In this document: piece by piece, positions 5,421 to 6,940 of the stretch
Numbering within the stretch: the stretch's first letter is position 1
Layout of the letters: every line of letters begins with the position of its first letter
Assembly: GCA_026785865.1 (NCBI GenBank)
Contig: JAJAZG010000191.1
Location: forward strand, 1-6,940
DNA from: Pseudanabaena sp. CAN_BIN31
Lineage (GTDB): Bacteria > Cyanobacteriota > Cyanobacteriia > Pseudanabaenales > Pseudanabaenaceae
DNA length: 6,940 nt
Direction of reading: 5' to 3'
The notes under the pieces: generated by a model
Seen by the model: the letters and a program-made list of their open reading frames with translations, nothing else
The model's database searches: none
Told to the model about the DNA's origin: nothing
Program-made: the position numbers and the translations under genes

Positions 5421-5553
5421 TCAGTAACACCACCTAGTTGCTCCATCATAGAGCTTACTTTTTCTTTGTTCGCTCCAGTAAGCGATATCGCCATTGTATG
5501 GAGATTTCTCTTCTTTGATGACGCTTTACTAATGGCCGTAAAATGCGATCATG
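5421..5553 (-). pseudogene. Frameshifted relic resembling the maturase/HNH region of a group II intron protein
   Basis: On the minus strand, frame 5421-5525 gives a 34-residue stretch between stops that contains KSPYNGDIAYW and SKLYDGAT. The frame at 5515-5553, one shift away, gives HDRILRPLVKRHQ. Together they recall the segment of group II intron-encoded proteins (and related cyanobacterial HNH proteins) where a His/Arg-His stretch is followed by SPYDGDxxYWS and, in one branch, SKLYDGxT, just before the HNH zinc motifs. The two pieces are joined only by a frameshift, and stop codons bound both, so this is a dead remnant of about 45 residues. The assignment is from memory of the family. Confidence 0.5.
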
Positions 5554-5581
5554 TTAGGACTGTAGAGGATTTTTTAGACCT

Positions 5582-6379
5582 ATGAACTTTAGCCTGAATG
5601 TGAGTCTAAGTTTAGGTCGCGTTTGGGCGATCGCCACCAATGTATTTCGCGAAACCGTGCGCGAACAGGTGCTTTATCTATCTTTGCTATATACCGCGAT
5701 CTTGGTGGCAGCGATGCTGATGTTGCCAGAGTTTTCCTATGACTCATCGGCAAAGATGATCGTTGATGTAGGTGTCGCGGCGATCGAGGTGGTGAGTTTG
5801 ATTGTGGCGGTGTTGGTTGGCACAAATCTGATCAATAAAGAGGTCGATAAGCGCACAATTTTCATCCTAATTGCCAAACCGATGCACCGTGCCGAATTTA
5901 TATTGGGTAAGCATCTGGGCTTAACGGCTGTAGTGGGTGCGTTGGTGTCGATTATGACCTTGATTTTTATTGCGCTGATGGCAATTAAGCAAATTCCGAT
6001 CCCGATTCCTGCGATTCTCGCGGCGAACTTTTTTATCTTTTGGCAAATCATGCTGCTAGGCGCGATCGCCATTTTCTTTGGTTCGTTTACAGGTTCGTTA
6101 ATCGGTTCTTTGTTGACCCTCGCCGCCTATTTAATCGGTAACTTTAGCCGCGATTTGTTGCTATTAGGTGAGATTTCTAAAAATCCTAGTATGCAAGCAG
6201 TAACCCGTACTTTTTATATGATTTTGCCTGATTTATCGCGAGCTAATCTCAAAAATGAGGCAGTTTATAATATTTTGCCAAGTTTGCTCGATATGTTTAA
6301 CAATGGCGTTTATATTTTGAGTTATGCGTTGTTGACTTTGGCGATCGCCATTCTCATCTTTTCCCGTCGCCAGTTTTAA
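5582..6379 (+). CDS. ABC-2-type transporter permease (NosY-like), 265 aa
   Basis: An integral membrane protein with six likely helices at about 31-49, 65-84, 112-134, 143-163, 165-187 and 242-260. Between helices 2 and 3 is a cytoplasmic loop with NKEVDKRTIFILIAKPMHRAEFILGKHLG (85-113), the hallmark of the NosY-like ABC-2 permeases, in which an acidic-Arg-Thr-Ile stretch is followed by a Lys-Pro and a Leu-Gly-Lys turn. Such permeases pair with a separate ATPase subunit for export. No ATPase gene is adjacent in this window, so its partner is elsewhere or outside the window, and the substrate is unknown. A possible ribosome-binding site, AGAGGA (about 5564-5569), is rather far from the ATG (12 bases). 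The next gene starts 65 bases downstream, beyond a repeat hairpin. Confidence 0.88.
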   Translation: MNFSLNVSLSLGRVWAIATNVFRETVREQVLYLSLLYTAILVAAMLMLPEFSYDSSAKMIVDVGVAAIEVVSLIVAVLVGTNLINKEVDKRTIFILIAKPMHRAEFILGKHLGLTAVVGALVSIMTLIFIALMAIKQIPIPIPAILAANFFIFWQIMLLGAIAIFFGSFTGSLIGSLLTLAAYLIGNFSRDLLLLGEISKNPSMQAVTRTFYMILPDLSRANLKNEAVYNILPSLLDMFNNGVYILSYALLTLAIAILIFSRRQF

Positions 6380-6402
6380 GAACACAAAAACCTCACCCCT
6401 AG

Positions 6403-6427
6403 CCCCTCTCCTTGCAAAGGAGAGGGG
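6403..6427. repeat. CCCCTCTCC-type interspersed hairpin repeat
   Basis: CCCCTCTCCTT (6403-6413) and AAGGAGAGGGG (6417-6427) form a perfect 11-bp stem with loop GCA. Together with the preceding ACCTCACCCCTAG it matches a repeat commonly seen between genes in cyanobacteria. It has no T-run on the plus strand and lies 17 bases before the aldo/keto reductase start codon, so it would sit in that gene's leader if the two genes are co-transcribed. Confidence 0.8.
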
Positions 6428-6444
6428 AACAAGAGAAATATATT

Positions 6445-6940
6445 ATGCGCTACCGTCGTTTTGGCAAAACTGAGATGCTCCTGTCCGTGTTCTCATTGGG
6501 AGCAATGCGCTATCTGGAATCGGCGGAGAATGCTCACAAAACGATTTTGCGGGCTTTAGAAGTTGGGATCAATCATATTGAGACCGCTCAAGGCTACGGC
6601 AAGAGCGAAGAATTTATCGGCAAGGCGATGCGAAATGGATTGAGCGCTCAACGCGATCGCTTTTACCTGACCACGAAAATCTCGCCAACTAAAAATGCGG
6701 ATTCAATGCGCCGCCAAATCGAGCAGTCTCTCAAAAAATTAAATGTAGACTATATCGATAACTTCGATATTCATGGAATCAATTTAAAAGAACATCTCGA
6801 CTTAGTTACCAATCCCAATGGCTGTATGAAAGCCGTGAGAGAAGCGATCGATCAAAAAATGATTGGTCATGTCGGATTCTCTACCCATGCACCTCTTGAC
6901 GTAATTCTCGATACGATCAACACCGATCTGTTCGAGTCCA
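6445..6940 (+). CDS. Aldo/keto reductase, N-terminal 165 residues (partial)
   Basis: The gene runs off the window end. It starts MRYRRFGKTEMLLSVFSLGAMRY, the usual first strand and cofactor-side loop of NAD(P)H-dependent aldo/keto reductases. INHIETAQGYGKSEEFIG (about 40-57) carries the active-site Tyr, with Glu where most families have the catalytic Asp. Lys in LTTKISP (about 77-83) and His in FDIHGIN (about 111-117) supply the rest of the tetrad. The HIETAxGYG form is typical of one branch of the family, which often has a C-terminal Cys-rich (4Fe-4S-type) region; that part lies outside the window. VGFSTHAP (about 143-150) is the following conserved strand. Only a weak AAGAGA precedes the ATG. 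Confidence 0.93.
   Translation, partial: MRYRRFGKTEMLLSVFSLGAMRYLESAENAHKTILRALEVGINHIETAQGYGKSEEFIGKAMRNGLSAQRDRFYLTTKISPTKNADSMRRQIEQSLKKLNVDYIDNFDIHGINLKEHLDLVTNPNGCMKAVREAIDQKMIGHVGFSTHAPLDVILDTINTDLFES

Noticed and set aside
5405..5494. Twenty-nine-codon minus-strand frame starting ATG GCG ATA TCG
   Set aside because: The overlapping frame carries the maturase/HNH-like motifs, and this one has no recognisable similarity; it is most likely a by-product of the relic.

Overview
The window looks like ordinary chromosomal DNA from a cyanobacterium. It encodes a photosystem I subunit (PsaD) and a one-helix high-light-inducible protein, and the HIP1 palindrome GCGATCGC recurs throughout, as is typical of cyanobacterial genomes. 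A filamentous Pseudanabaena-like organism is my guess, from general style only; no rRNA or other taxonomic marker is present.

Left part (1-1965): the 3' end of a plus-strand ATP-grasp-type gene stops at 275 and is followed by a long palindromic hairpin. Three genes then lie on the minus strand: a 48-residue Hli protein, psaD, and a RuvX/YqgF-like RNase H-fold protein. Each has its own terminator-like hairpin, so they look like separate units. The 364-base gap between hli and psaD holds a second copy of the palindromic repeat seen after the ATP-grasp gene, plus the psaD terminator.

Middle (2020-3963): trpC (indole-3-glycerol-phosphate synthase) and an alpha/beta-hydrolase are encoded on the minus strand with no base between stop and start, so they are probably one transcript. 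The hydrolase stop codon lies inside another CCCAAAAAGC...GCTTTTTGGG palindrome. A divergent control region with a compact hairpin separates trpC from the next gene.

Right part (3964-6940): three plus-strand genes encode a predicted lipoprotein with two beta-rich domains and a long Pro/Val/Lys/Thr-rich tail, a six-helix ABC-2-type permease, and the start of an aldo/keto reductase cut by the window edge. Between the lipoprotein and permease genes, the minus strand carries a short frameshifted relic that resembles the HNH-side region of group II intron maturases.

I found no convincing new multi-gene system. The most notable points are the palindromic repeat pair whose arms differ by matched insertions, the pentapeptide-repeat N-terminal extension of PsaD, the maturase/HNH relic, and a 13-bp tandem duplication that has rewritten the lipoprotein C-terminus.
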